Below, one piece after another: positions 15,377 to 23,550 of a stretch of DNA of 39,191 nt; the first letter of the stretch is position 1, and each line of letters begins with the position of its first letter. The DNA is from an uncultured Acidobacteriota bacterium (lineage in GTDB: Bacteria > Acidobacteriota > UBA6911 > RPQK01 > JAJDTT01), in assembly GCA_951812665.1 (NCBI GenBank), contig CATOST010000042.1, positions 1 to 39,191 on the forward strand. Direction: 5' to 3'. Under the pieces are notes generated by a model. That model worked only from the letters and a program-made list of their open reading frames with translations, was not told the DNA's origin and made no database searches. The translations under genes were made by a program, and so were the position numbers.

Positions 15377-17275
15377 TCAAATTTCCTTCGTTCCATTCCA
15401 TCGGGTATCCGCCGGAGCTGTTGGCCAAATGTCTCCGACCCGCCTCAGCCGGATCTCGTGAAGGTCCATCACGCTTTTCCCGGGCTTGGAGAGGACCCGG
15501 ATATCCAGAGTGGTGAGTCCCGGTTTGAGGTCCAGGAAACCGACGCCCTGAGTTCGCCACACGTCCACGGCCGAGGTCGGCTCGACCACGAATTCGATAC
15601 GCGCATCTCCGGAGGCGATCCGGATCCGGGAGCCCGCGTCGGCCACGCCGCAGCCGTATTGGAGAATCACTTCGTAGCGCCCCTCCCGTTCGACGTCGAG
15701 GTGCCAGCGGATGAAGTCGTTCGGGTCCTGCCAACCCGTGATCTTGTCCCGGATCAGCTTGTCGTATCCGTAACGGAGGCCCTGTCCGTGCAGGCGGGCC
15801 CAGGCGATGTCGATCACAGTCCCTCCCCGGAACAGGTTCGACATGATCGACGGGGTGTCCTCGCCGGTCACGGGAACGGGGAGCCGGACCAGGTCCTCAT
15901 TCGGCACCACCTCCCGTGCCCAACGGTCGAAGGCTTCCTGAAGCTCTTTCACCCTCCCGGGCTGGAGCTCCGCCAAGTTCTTCTGCTCGTAGGGATCGCG
16001 GCTCAGGTCGAACAACTCCTTGCCGCCGACCAGCTTCCAGGGTCCCCTTCGGACCGCGTAGTTCCTCCGGTTGAGGCCCAGCCTGGGGCCGACCCCCGTC
16101 TTTGGTGCGTCACTCCAGAAGAACAGGGTCCGGACCGGCGCTTCCCCTCGCCCTGTTTTCAGAGCCGGAGCCAGGCTCCGGCCGTCCAATGCCGGCCCTT
16201 CCGGGAACGGAACCTCACAGAGGTCCAGAAGGGTCGGAAGGAGGTCGATATGGGAGGCCGCCACGTCCAGGGTCTTCCCCGCCGGGAGCTGGCCCACCCA
16301 GCGTGCGAAAAACGGTGAACGGATCCCTCCCTCATAAACGGTGGCCTTTTCTCCCCGCAGGTTCGCGTTGTAGCGGCCGACCCCCTTCCACATGGCGTCC
16401 ATCCGGCGCCACTCCCGGGACCGGAATTGCTGCATCTGGCGGCTGCTCTCCATCTGGGGGCCGTTGTCGGACAGGAAGACGACGATCGTGTTTTCTTCCA
16501 GGTCCAGCTTCTTCAAGGCCTCCAGGATGCGGCCGATCCCATCGTCCAGGCAGGTGATCATGCCGTAGACCTTGGCCAGGTGGGGAGACAGGCCTTTCTC
16601 CGTGTATTCCTGCTCGTACTTCAGGGGAACCTGGTTGGGAATGTGGGGAGCGTTGTAGGACAGGAAGAGGAAGAAGGGGCGGCTCCGGTTGGACTCGACG
16701 AAACGAAGGGCGGCGTCCGTCAAGGCGTCGGTGATGTAGTTGCTGATTCGCGCCGGAAGGCCGTTGTGCTCCAGGGGGGTGTCGAAATAATCGTCGATCA
16801 TGCCGTCCCGGAATCCCAGAAACTCGTCGAAACCGTGGGTCAGGGGACCGTATTTTCCGTACCTGCCCAGGTGCCACTTCCCGATCAGCGCGGTTTGGTA
16901 TCCGGCCGTCTTCAGGGCTTCGGCGAGGGTCACCTCCCGGTGTCTCAGCACTTCAGCCCCCAGAAACGGCCAGAGGACGCCGGTTCGCTGGTTGTACCGG
17001 CCCGTGAGCAGGCTGGCCCGGGTCGTGGCGCAGAGCGGGGTCACGTAGAATTCCTTGATCCGGACCCCTTCCCGGGCCAGGCGATCCAGGTTCGGCGTCC
17101 GCAGGATGTCGTTGCCATGGATTCCCACGTCCCCGTAACCCTGGTCATCGGTCAGAATCAGGATGACGTTCGGCCGCCGGGAGGAATGCGTTTTCGGGAG
17201 GAAACCGACGACGGCGAAAACCACAGCGAGCAAGGTCGCAGTCCACCCCATGCTCTTCACTGTTCTGGAAGTCAA
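15377..17275 (-). CDS. Secreted sulfatase with a C-terminal carbohydrate-binding-like domain
   Basis: The protein is about 632 residues. A signal peptide (MGWTATLLAVVFAVVGFLP) is followed by the sulfatase domain: NVILILTDDQGYGD (calcium ligands), PLCATTRASLLTGRY (the formylglycine Cys82 and Arg86), IGKWHLG, NAPHIP and FLSDNGPQ. The Cys motif is C-A-T-T-R; most family members have Pro or Ala at the third place, so conversion of Cys to formylglycine may be less efficient. After about residue 490 a beta-rich module (FIRWHLDVEREGRYEVILQY onward) resembles carbohydrate-binding domains attached to other sulfatases. The TTG start at 17275 is chosen because AAAGGAGGT ends 6 nt before it. It probably removes sulfate from an extracellular glycan. 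A formylglycine-generating-like gene lies at the right end of the window. Confidence 0.88.
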   Translation of the reverse strand: MTSRTVKSMGWTATLLAVVFAVVGFLPKTHSSRRPNVILILTDDQGYGDVGIHGNDILRTPNLDRLAREGVRIKEFYVTPLCATTRASLLTGRYNQRTGVLWPFLGAEVLRHREVTLAEALKTAGYQTALIGKWHLGRYGKYGPLTHGFDEFLGFRDGMIDDYFDTPLEHNGLPARISNYITDALTDAALRFVESNRSRPFFLFLSYNAPHIPNQVPLKYEQEYTEKGLSPHLAKVYGMITCLDDGIGRILEALKKLDLEENTIVVFLSDNGPQMESSRQMQQFRSREWRRMDAMWKGVGRYNANLRGEKATVYEGGIRSPFFARWVGQLPAGKTLDVAASHIDLLPTLLDLCEVPFPEGPALDGRSLAPALKTGRGEAPVRTLFFWSDAPKTGVGPRLGLNRRNYAVRRGPWKLVGGKELFDLSRDPYEQKNLAELQPGRVKELQEAFDRWAREVVPNEDLVRLPVPVTGEDTPSIMSNLFRGGTVIDIAWARLHGQGLRYGYDKLIRDKITGWQDPNDFIRWHLDVEREGRYEVILQYGCGVADAGSRIRIASGDARIEFVVEPTSAVDVWRTQGVGFLDLKPGLTTLDIRVLSKPGKSVMDLHEIRLRRVGDIWPTAPADTRWNGTKEI

Positions 17276-17281
17276 CTGAGA

Positions 17282-17290
17282 ACCTCCTTT
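17282..17290 (-). promoter_or_regulatory. Strong ribosome-binding site deciding the sulfatase start
   Basis: AAAGGAGGT on the minus strand lies 6 nt before TTG at 17275. The GTG (17260) and ATG (17251) inside the signal peptide are too far from it. Confidence 0.7.
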
Positions 17291-17333
17291 CGTGGAGCCC
17301 ATCCTGGGTTTCGGCTCTGCGGTCAGCGGACCT

Positions 17334-18472
17334 TCAATCCTGCCAGAAGACCACGCCCATGTGATACCGCTGGTGCCAGGGGAGGCGGGAACAGTAGTAG
17401 GCGGTGAGGATGGAGCCGTCTTCCAGTTGGATGCTCGAAGGGTACCCGCCGTCCACTCCGCCGGCGCCGCTGCTGGAGACGTGAGCGCCGGTCTTGAAGA
17501 GGACCCGGGGAGCGTCCCAGGTGAGACCATCGTCCCGGCTGATGCGTGCATGGACCCCGAGGGCGCCCCGAAGGCGCGATCCGTAGGAGAGGAGGATCGA
17601 GCCGTCCCGCAGTCTCAAGAGGTCCGCCGGGATCTCCTTGGGCAACGAAACGGGACCGCGTCCCTTCCAGGTCTGGCCGCCGTCGCTGGAGGCGAACAGC
17701 TCCAGGTGCTCATGTGACGGAATGAGCCGGTGTGGGGTGTTGCACCACTGGCCCGGTTCAGGGCGTCGGCTTCGAGCTGGTCCTTGCCGATGGCGGCGGA
17801 GTCGAAGACCGCGTCCGTGGGGTCTCGGATGCCGCGGAGGGCTTCGATCTCGTCGATGAAGGTGCGGCCGCCGGCATTGACGACGTAGAAGGCCAGATAG
17901 CGGCCGCCGACTCGCAGGCCTCCGGTCCAGTAGTCTCCGGACACGAAGCGGCGGCGAACGGGAGCACCTTCGGGGAGGACTTCGTTGACCAGGTCGGTGA
18001 CGTAGCGCCAGGTCTCGCCGTCGTCCGACACGTAGGCCAGCACGGCGGTTGGGATTTTAACGTCCGGCTTTCCCGACGCGGTGTGCAGGCCGAGGGTTTC
18101 GATGGGTTGGACCGTTCCCAGGTCGAATTGGATCATTACTCCGGGCAGGGAGCCGAGGTCCCATCCGACCGATCCTTCGTGGGTCCAGAAGTTTGTTCCG
18201 CTGTCCGATTGCCAGAGATTTCCGTCGGTCAGGTGGGATTTGTCGGCGGTGCCGCAGTGGCTGCAGTTCGGTGGGATCGAGAAGGTCGCCTTTTTGCCGT
18301 GCAGCAGGTTGTTTCCCGGAAGGGGGAGGATTTGTTGGGCTGAGACCGGTCCGGTCAGGATGGCCAGTAGGAATAGAGTGGCTGAGCACAGATTCAATCG
18401 TCGCCGGCCGACTCTAGCGGGAATCATCGAATCTTGAGGGTCCGGCTTGGGGTGCTTGCTGGGGTGGGTCAT
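17334..18472 (-). pseudogene. Secreted discoidin-domain / BNR sialidase-like protein, frameshifted
   Basis: GAAGGAGG stands 6 nt before the ATG at 18472. A signal peptide ends at LAILTGPVSAQ. A discoidin-like (F5/8 type C) domain follows (HLTDGNLWQSDSGTN, VMIQFDLGTVQPIETLGL, DDGETWRYVTD), ending near EADALNRA at about 17760. The frame then goes wrong. The downstream sequence makes sense one frame over: WCNTPHRLIPSHEHLELF, SSDGGQTWKGRGP, SRDDGLTWDAPRVLF and ILTAYYCSRLPWHQRYHMGV, ending at 17334. These contain Asp-box (SxDxGxTW) repeats of BNR/sialidase-like propellers. Only about 140 residues of propeller are left, too few for a complete fold. Both a frameshift and a deletion joining two genes are therefore likely. 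It lies 58 bp upstream of the sulfatase on the same strand, a pairing common in glycan-degrading loci. Confidence 0.7.
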
Positions 18473-18615
18473 TTTTCGCCTCCTTCTTCCCGGCGTGGTT
18501 GAAGCTGACGATTGTTCCTCTATTGGTGCAGGGTTTTGGTGGCAGGGAAACATGGATCGCTGGAGGGGATCGCGGAGGGAAGCGGTGAGTGGGGACTCCG
18601 TCCCCCTTGACTCCT

Positions 18616-18755
18616 CCTGGTCGGCGGCAAGAAAGCCGGCGTTCCCGGTCGGCGCCTGAAAGACGCCGCTCCTGGTCGGCGCCTGAAAGACGCCGCTCCT
18701 GGTCGGCGACAAGAAAGACGCCGCTCCTGGTCGGCGGCAAGAAAGCCGGCGCTCC
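18616..18755 (-). repeat. Five tandem copies of a 27-28 bp GGCGCC-hairpin repeat
   Basis: Units of the type CTGGTCGGCGCCTGAAAGAC + GCCGCTC repeat five times with two variant centres (GCCTGAAAGACGCC and G(A/G)CAAGAAAG). Read on the minus strand they are the same element as the triple repeat at 2697-2763. The array fills most of the space between the discoidin gene start and the aminotransferase stop. Confidence 0.85.
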
Positions 18756-18769
18756 ATGCGAGCTTTTCG

Positions 18770-20140
18770 TTAGGCCAGTTGGGCGATGATTTGGTCGCGG
18801 ACCATTGTGCGGAGGGTGTCCTGAAAGACGTTGAGGGTCTCACCGATGTCTTCCTCCGAGTGGGCGGCGGAGGTCACGCCTGCCATGAAGGAGAGCACCT
18901 CGACGCCTCTGATTTGAAAGTTTTTTTGGAAGGCGGTGATGACGTTTCCGGGTATCCCTTTCAACCGGGTGGCGTCGGTGGTTCGAACCGCGGCGCGATC
19001 TGCGGCGCCCGAGCCGGGGTGGGCTTCCAGGTAGATATGGAAGCCGGAAGAGTCTCCGTAGGCGTAACCGGCCACTCGCTCCCGTTCCAGGATCTCCTCC
19101 ATGCCTTCGCGAAGCAGCGCGGCCATGCGCTCGGCCTGGGTTTGGGGCCGGCCGGTCGCGACCTGTTTCAGGGTGGCGATCCCGGCCGCCGCCGAAAGGG
19201 GGTTGGCGTTGAACGTCCCCAGATGTTGGATCCGTTCATGCCGATCGTGGCGGGGATCTCCCGTGAAATCGAACAGGCTCATGATGTCGGCCCGGCCCAC
19301 GAGGGCTCCGCCGGGGAGTCCGCCGGCCATGATCTTTCCCAGAATGGTCATGTCGGGAGTGATGCCTACGAGTTCCTGATAGCCGCCCGGACTGTAGCGA
19401 AAGCCGGTGATAACCTCGTCGTAGATCAACAGCACGCCATGATCTGCGGTCAAGCGGCGCAGCTCGCGGTTGAAGTCGGGACTCAGGGGGACCCGGCCCC
19501 ACGACGCGCCGGATGGCTCCAGCATGACGGCGGCGATGTCGGGATCGTTGCGGAAGGTCTCCTCGACCAGGTCGAGGTCGGCCGGAATCACCACGATGGT
19601 GTCGAGGGTGGCGGGAGGGATGCCGGCTGAGATGGAGGCGTCGAACGGAGGCATGGCGCCCTTGCCCACGTAGTCGTGCCAGCCGCTGAAATGGCCCTCG
19701 AAACGGAGCACCTTGGTGCGCCGGGTGAAGGCCCGGGCGACTCGCAACGCCAGCATCGAACCTTCCGTCCCGGAGTTGACGAAACGAATACGCTCGGCTG
19801 AGGGAATCAACTGCTGGATCAAGCTGGCCCACTCGACCTGGACCGGATGGTCCATTCCGAAGTGGAGTCCGTTGCCGATCACCTCGCGGACCGCGTCCAG
19901 CACTTCGGGAGGGGAGTGGCCCAGCAGACAGGCCGCGTTTCCCATGCCGTAGTCGATGTACGCGTTTCCATCGGCGTCCCACATTCGGGACCCCACGGCG
20001 TGATCGATATAGCGGGGGAAGGGAAACGAAAATCGCAGGTCGTGACCGACGCCACCGGCGGTATTACGCTTCGCCTGCTCGAACAGTTCTCGGCTTCTGG
20101 GACCCCGCTCGACGTAGGCTGACAGCCAACTGTCGGACAT
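18770..20140 (-). CDS. Class III PLP aminotransferase, glutamate-1-semialdehyde aminomutase-like
   Basis: The 456-residue protein has the class III fold: DADGNAYIDYGMGNAACLLGH (substrate-binding N-part), FVNSGTEGSMLALRVARAFT (phosphate cup), YDEVITGFR (Asp contacting the pyridine nitrogen) and ILGKIMAGGLPGGALVG with the Schiff-base Lys near residue 267. The wording is closest to the HemL/glutamate-1-semialdehyde 2,1-aminomutase subgroup. However, there are no tetrapyrrole genes around it, and such paralogues often act as omega-aminotransferases on other substrates, so I give no hemL symbol. A GGAGAGG ribosome-binding site precedes the ATG. It starts 20 nt after the FG-GAP gene ends, so the two are probably cotranscribed. 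Confidence 0.85.
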   Translation of the reverse strand: MSDSWLSAYVERGPRSRELFEQAKRNTAGGVGHDLRFSFPFPRYIDHAVGSRMWDADGNAYIDYGMGNAACLLGHSPPEVLDAVREVIGNGLHFGMDHPVQVEWASLIQQLIPSAERIRFVNSGTEGSMLALRVARAFTRRTKVLRFEGHFSGWHDYVGKGAMPPFDASISAGIPPATLDTIVVIPADLDLVEETFRNDPDIAAVMLEPSGASWGRVPLSPDFNRELRRLTADHGVLLIYDEVITGFRYSPGGYQELVGITPDMTILGKIMAGGLPGGALVGRADIMSLFDFTGDPRHDRHERIQHLGTFNANPLSAAAGIATLKQVATGRPQTQAERMAALLREGMEEILERERVAGYAYGDSSGFHIYLEAHPGSGAADRAAVRTTDATRLKGIPGNVITAFQKNFQIRGVEVLSFMAGVTSAAHSEEDIGETLNVFQDTLRTMVRDQIIAQLA

Positions 20141-20160
20141 ATCTGCCTCTCCTGGAGTCG

Positions 20161-22974
20161 CTAGTCGGCCCGAATCGTCACCCGGGTCAGATAGGGGGAG
20201 GCGTACCCCATACCGGCGATCAGCGTGGCCCGGTACTGGAGCCGGGAGTCACCGTCCCCCCGCGAGAGCCGGCCCGATTCCGGGACCGCTCTCCAAGCGG
20301 CGTTCTCAAGGGCGCCGCGATCGGGTGCAAAACGGGCCAGAAGGCGGATCCGGGATCCTCGGGGGGTTTCTCCCTGCCAAGTCAGCTCGACCTCTTTCGG
20401 CCAGGAAGAAAGATCGAGCGCCGGCGAGGTGAAGGACGCCTCGGGTTTCCGGGTCGCCAGGTTGCCCACGTCCACGTTCTGTAGAAAATGCGGTCCCGGT
20501 GCCGGCAAGTAGCTCCGATTCGCGACCGAGAATCCGTCCTGAGCGCCCCAGTAGAGATAGCTCTCGACGCTGTGGTTGTCTTCGCCCACCGAGAGCTTGT
20601 GGTTCACCACCAGCAGATCGGTGTGCCCGTCGTAGTCCATGTCCGCCGCCATCAGAGCCGAAGGGGACTCGCCCGGCAGGTCGGTGCGGCGCCGCCCCGA
20701 AAATCCCTCCTGTTCGTTGTTCCAGAACAGCAGGACCGGAAGCTTCCGGTGGCTGCGGGACTCGTATTGGGAGACCGCCAGATCGAGGCGGTCGTCCCCG
20801 TTCAAGTCCGCCGCCACCACGTCGATGGCGCCCACGGTGGGAAAATCGAACCTGGGTTTGGCCTCCAGCCCGCGGTCGTTCCCATGGTAGATCTTGATCC
20901 AGGAGTCGGCCCGGTTCACCCCGTTGTCCCTGGAATAGGGCCGCAGCAGGACCAGATCCAGCCAGCCGTCGGCGTCCAGGTCCGCCACCTCCACGTTGCC
21001 GATTCCCGGCTCATCCAATCGCCGGACCCGTTGGGACGAATAGCCGTCGGGTCCGCCCAGCAGGATCTTGCTGTAGGAACTTGCGATGTCGGCAACCAGA
21101 ATGTCCAGCCAGCCGTCCCGGTCGAAATCCAGCAGCCGGCAGTTCTGGCCCATAGTCGCCACGTCGGGAATCCGGACCTGGCGGTCGGGATTCGAGAATT
21201 TCCGGGGCCCTCCCCAGGCGAGGAAGAGGGTGTCGAAATCGAATCCGACGATGTCCAGCCAGCCGTCCCGATTCAGGTCGGCGATCTCCCAGGAGCCGTT
21301 CTCGTTGAGGTCGAACTCGCTGCGTTTCTCCACCGCCGGTCCGTCGGGAGTCCCCCAGTAGAGGTAGCTGGCTCCGGGCACGCCCGAGTAGTGCCGTCCC
21401 GAGTTGGCCACCAGCAGCTCTGCATGGTCGTCGTCATCCAGGTCGACCATGGCGACTCCCATGGCCATGACGCAGGGATAGCGGGAGACGAAGGCGGGAG
21501 AATAGCCGCGGTGCGGGCGTCCCCAATAGACGTAGACGAACTCGTCCTTGCCTCCGGAGATCCCGCTTCCCGTGTTTCCGAAGAGCAGGTCTTGGCGGTT
21601 GTCGCCGTTCAGGTCCCCCACCGCGACGGCCGCGGCGCCGAAGGTCTGGAGGTCGGTCCGGCGGGCGTTGGCGTACCCGTGAACGCTGCCCCAATAGACA
21701 TAGGAAGAGATGTCCAGGTTGCCGTAGGCGCCTTCCGAGTAGTTGGCGAAGATGAGCTCGGGAAAGCCGTCCTGGTTGAGGTCGGAGACAGCCACGTCCC
21801 TGGCATTGAGAGTCGGTACGGGGGTTTCCGAGCTGTCCTTGCCCCAGATGACGGCCGAGGCGTTTCCGCCGGCCAGGATGAATTCCAGCCGGCCGTCCCC
21901 GTCCAGGTCCGCCAGACGGACCCTCGCTCCGCCCCGGTTCACGGTCTTGCGCAGGACCGGCCGGCGGGACTGGAACTCGAAAAGTTGCAGCTTCTTCTGC
22001 GACAGCGCTGCCAGCACCGTGGTCCGATCCCCGGTCCGGGCGGTCTCCAGCGATACCAGGCCGGGGATCTGAAACCGCGCCGCCGACTCCGGATCGGGTC
22101 CCTTCTCGCGTCCCCAGTAGATCTCGAGTCCTCCCTCTTCGCCGGCGGTGGCGAAGACCAGGTCAGGGTGGCCGTCTGCGTCCAGATCGGCGATCCGGCA
22201 GCCGACGGCGCCCTCGGTGGGCACGGCGCTGCGATGACGTTCCCCATAGAAATCGTTGGACCCCCAGTAGATGTAGGACCCCGGATTCGCCCGGCCCGGG
22301 CCGGGCCGGTTGGCGAAGACCACGTCCTGCCGGCCGTCCTGGTTCAGGTCTCCCACGGTCACGTCCCGGGCGCCCGCCGTGGGAAGCGCCGTGCGGGACT
22401 CGCGACGGTAGCCGGATTCAGACCCCCAGTAGATGAGGCTGTCGGAGAAGGGGGTGTCCCCCAGCCCCGAGGAAGCGAAGACGATGTCGGAGTGGCCGTC
22501 GCCGTCCACGTCACTGAAGAGGACGGCGCTGGGGCGGTCTGCCGGTAGCCGGAGGGTGCTGGAACGGCTCTTTTCCTCCTGCAGCCAGAGGTCGTACAGG
22601 GCCAGGGACCGGTGCATGGGTGAGAGGACCGACCGGTAACCGCGGTTCGTCTGAAGGTAGCCCAGAGCGTCGATGCTGCCCACCATGACGTTGTGGGTGC
22701 TGGCGAAAGGCAGATCGTAGTAGCCGTCGTTGTTCAGGTCCCAGCGGCGAATCAGTTGGAGGCGGCCCTTGCGGGAGACGTAGATGTCCTGCCCCGCATG
22801 TTCGAAGCTGCCCGTGGAGAGGCTCTCGAAACCCTCATGCACGATCTTGTACTCGGCGCCTTGAGCGAATTCCAAGGTGACGAGAAACGGTAGCAGGGCC
22901 CAGAGGGTGATTCGAGATTTGCGGGTCCGTCTTGAACCGAAATCTTCGACTTGTGTGGCCTCAGTGATAGGCAT
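20161..22974 (-). CDS. Secreted FG-GAP/VCBS repeat protein (predicted beta-propeller)
   Basis: The protein is about 937 residues with an N-terminal signal peptide (ITLWALLPFLVTLEFAQGA). Most of it is built from repeated units ending in calcium-binding loops of the form DxDxDG. I count at least thirteen, for example DLNNDGYYD, DVDGDGHSD, DLNQDGRQD, DFDRDGWLD and DMDYDGHTD. Each is accompanied by YWGSxxGY-type strands. This is the FG-GAP (VCBS) repeat, which folds as integrin-like beta-propeller blades; the number suggests two propellers. A short C-terminal beta domain (VELTWQGETPRGSRIRLLAR) follows. It is likely extracellular and adhesive or ligand-binding. The ATG at 22974 is preferred and overlaps the RelE-like toxin stop by 14 bp. 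A start at 22989 is also open. Confidence 0.85.
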   Translation of the reverse strand: MPITEATQVEDFGSRRTRKSRITLWALLPFLVTLEFAQGAEYKIVHEGFESLSTGSFEHAGQDIYVSRKGRLQLIRRWDLNNDGYYDLPFASTHNVMVGSIDALGYLQTNRGYRSVLSPMHRSLALYDLWLQEEKSRSSTLRLPADRPSAVLFSDVDGDGHSDIVFASSGLGDTPFSDSLIYWGSESGYRRESRTALPTAGARDVTVGDLNQDGRQDVVFANRPGPGRANPGSYIYWGSNDFYGERHRSAVPTEGAVGCRIADLDADGHPDLVFATAGEEGGLEIYWGREKGPDPESAARFQIPGLVSLETARTGDRTTVLAALSQKKLQLFEFQSRRPVLRKTVNRGGARVRLADLDGDGRLEFILAGGNASAVIWGKDSSETPVPTLNARDVAVSDLNQDGFPELIFANYSEGAYGNLDISSYVYWGSVHGYANARRTDLQTFGAAAVAVGDLNGDNRQDLLFGNTGSGISGGKDEFVYVYWGRPHRGYSPAFVSRYPCVMAMGVAMVDLDDDDHAELLVANSGRHYSGVPGASYLYWGTPDGPAVEKRSEFDLNENGSWEIADLNRDGWLDIVGFDFDTLFLAWGGPRKFSNPDRQVRIPDVATMGQNCRLLDFDRDGWLDILVADIASSYSKILLGGPDGYSSQRVRRLDEPGIGNVEVADLDADGWLDLVLLRPYSRDNGVNRADSWIKIYHGNDRGLEAKPRFDFPTVGAIDVVAADLNGDDRLDLAVSQYESRSHRKLPVLLFWNNEQEGFSGRRRTDLPGESPSALMAADMDYDGHTDLLVVNHKLSVGEDNHSVESYLYWGAQDGFSVANRSYLPAPGPHFLQNVDVGNLATRKPEASFTSPALDLSSWPKEVELTWQGETPRGSRIRLLARFAPDRGALENAAWRAVPESGRLSRGDGDSRLQYRATLIAGMGYASPYLTRVTIRAD

Positions 22975-23221
22975 TCTTCCTATGCCCAACCTTGACTACG
23001 TATACGACAAGCTGTTTGTCCCTGATGGCGTAGAGGATGCGGTAGACGCCGACTCGGATTCGATATCGGTCACCTCCCGAGAGTTTTCTGCAACCGGGAG
23101 GACGCGGGTCGTCTGCCAGACGGTGGATCTTGGTGACAACTCGCCTCCGGTCCGTCTTGGACGCGATGACCTCGATCTCCTTAACCGCCGATGGCTTGAT
23201 CAGAACATCAAATCTGGCCAC
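22961..23221 (-). CDS. RelE/ParE-type toxin
   Basis: The 86-residue protein MARFDVLIKPSAVKEIEVIA, with RRVVTKIHRLADDPRPPGCRKL and YRIRVGVYRILYAIRDKQLVV, is a classic RelE-fold toxin of full length. The central DPRPPGxxKLxG and YRIRVGxYRILY motifs are diagnostic. Arg and Tyr residues near the C-terminus (YRIR, YRILY) are those used for ribosome-dependent mRNA cleavage in RelE enzymes; ParE relatives poison gyrase, and sequence alone does not decide. The start is GTG at 23221 and overlaps the antitoxin gene by 14 bp. Its stop overlaps the start of the FG-GAP gene. Confidence 0.88.
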   Translation of the reverse strand: MARFDVLIKPSAVKEIEVIASKTDRRRVVTKIHRLADDPRPPGCRKLSGGDRYRIRVGVYRILYAIRDKQLVVYVVKVGHRKNAYH

Positions 23222-23441
23222 GCTGCTTCAAGTCTTTCACGACGGCTTCGAACGAGAGGTTTTCTTCGGAGGCTCTTTCCTCAAAGGCAGCTAGATCCTC
23301 TGCGTCTTCGGCTAAAGAGAGTCGGACAGCCTCGTTGACAAGGTCTGAGAGACTGCGCTCAGTTTCGATCGACTTGAGTCGCAGGGCGCGGTGGATCACA
23401 GACTCGAAGTAGACGGTGGTCCTTTTCGTTTCTCGAAGCAT
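23208..23441 (-). CDS. Ribbon-helix-helix (CopG-like) antitoxin
   Basis: The 77-residue protein begins MLRETKRTTVYFESVIHRAL and continues RLKSIETERSLSDLVNEAVR, an RHH fold with the TTVYF strand that enters the DNA groove. The C-terminal half is acidic and helical (LAEDAEDLAAFEERASEENL), as expected for the toxin-binding segment. It is translated just before the RelE-like toxin with a 14-bp overlap. A good promoter ends only 6 nt before the ATG, so the mRNA is probably leaderless. Autoregulation through the TGACGT/ACGTCA repeat over that promoter is likely. Confidence 0.85.
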   Translation of the reverse strand: MLRETKRTTVYFESVIHRALRLKSIETERSLSDLVNEAVRLSLAEDAEDLAAFEERASEENLSFEAVVKDLKQRGQI

Positions 23442-23447
23442 TGCAAC

Positions 23448-23483
23448 ATTATGACGTTTTTACACCATTACATCAAGACGTCA
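23448..23483 (-). promoter_or_regulatory. Toxin-antitoxin promoter with overlapping inverted repeat, predicted leaderless
   Basis: On the minus strand TTGATG (23476-23471) and CATAAT (23453-23448) are 17 bp apart. CATAAT is only 6 nt from the antitoxin ATG, so transcription should start at or next to the ATG. The arms TGACGT (23483-23478) and ACGTCA (23457-23452) flank the spacer as a likely operator. Confidence 0.6.
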
Positions 23484-23550
23484 CTTTGTTCGTTGCCTCT
23501 CAGTGCGTCGTGCCCGCCTCGGTGGTTCGCGCGACTCTACCCTTAGGCTG

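Noticed and set aside
18414..18757. Possible longer N-terminus of the discoidin protein (MERRLSCRRPGAASF...)
   Set aside because: It is a translation of the hairpin repeat array. The strong ribosome-binding site places the start at 18472.
18770..20140. Calling the aminotransferase hemL (tetrapyrrole synthesis)
   Set aside because: Family wording is similar, but there are no other haem genes nearby and omega-aminotransferase paralogues look alike; the function is left open.
20488..22548. 686-codon open frame on the plus strand
   Set aside because: Antisense to the FG-GAP repeat gene; its repetitive valine-rich translation is the mirror of the DxDxDG repeats.
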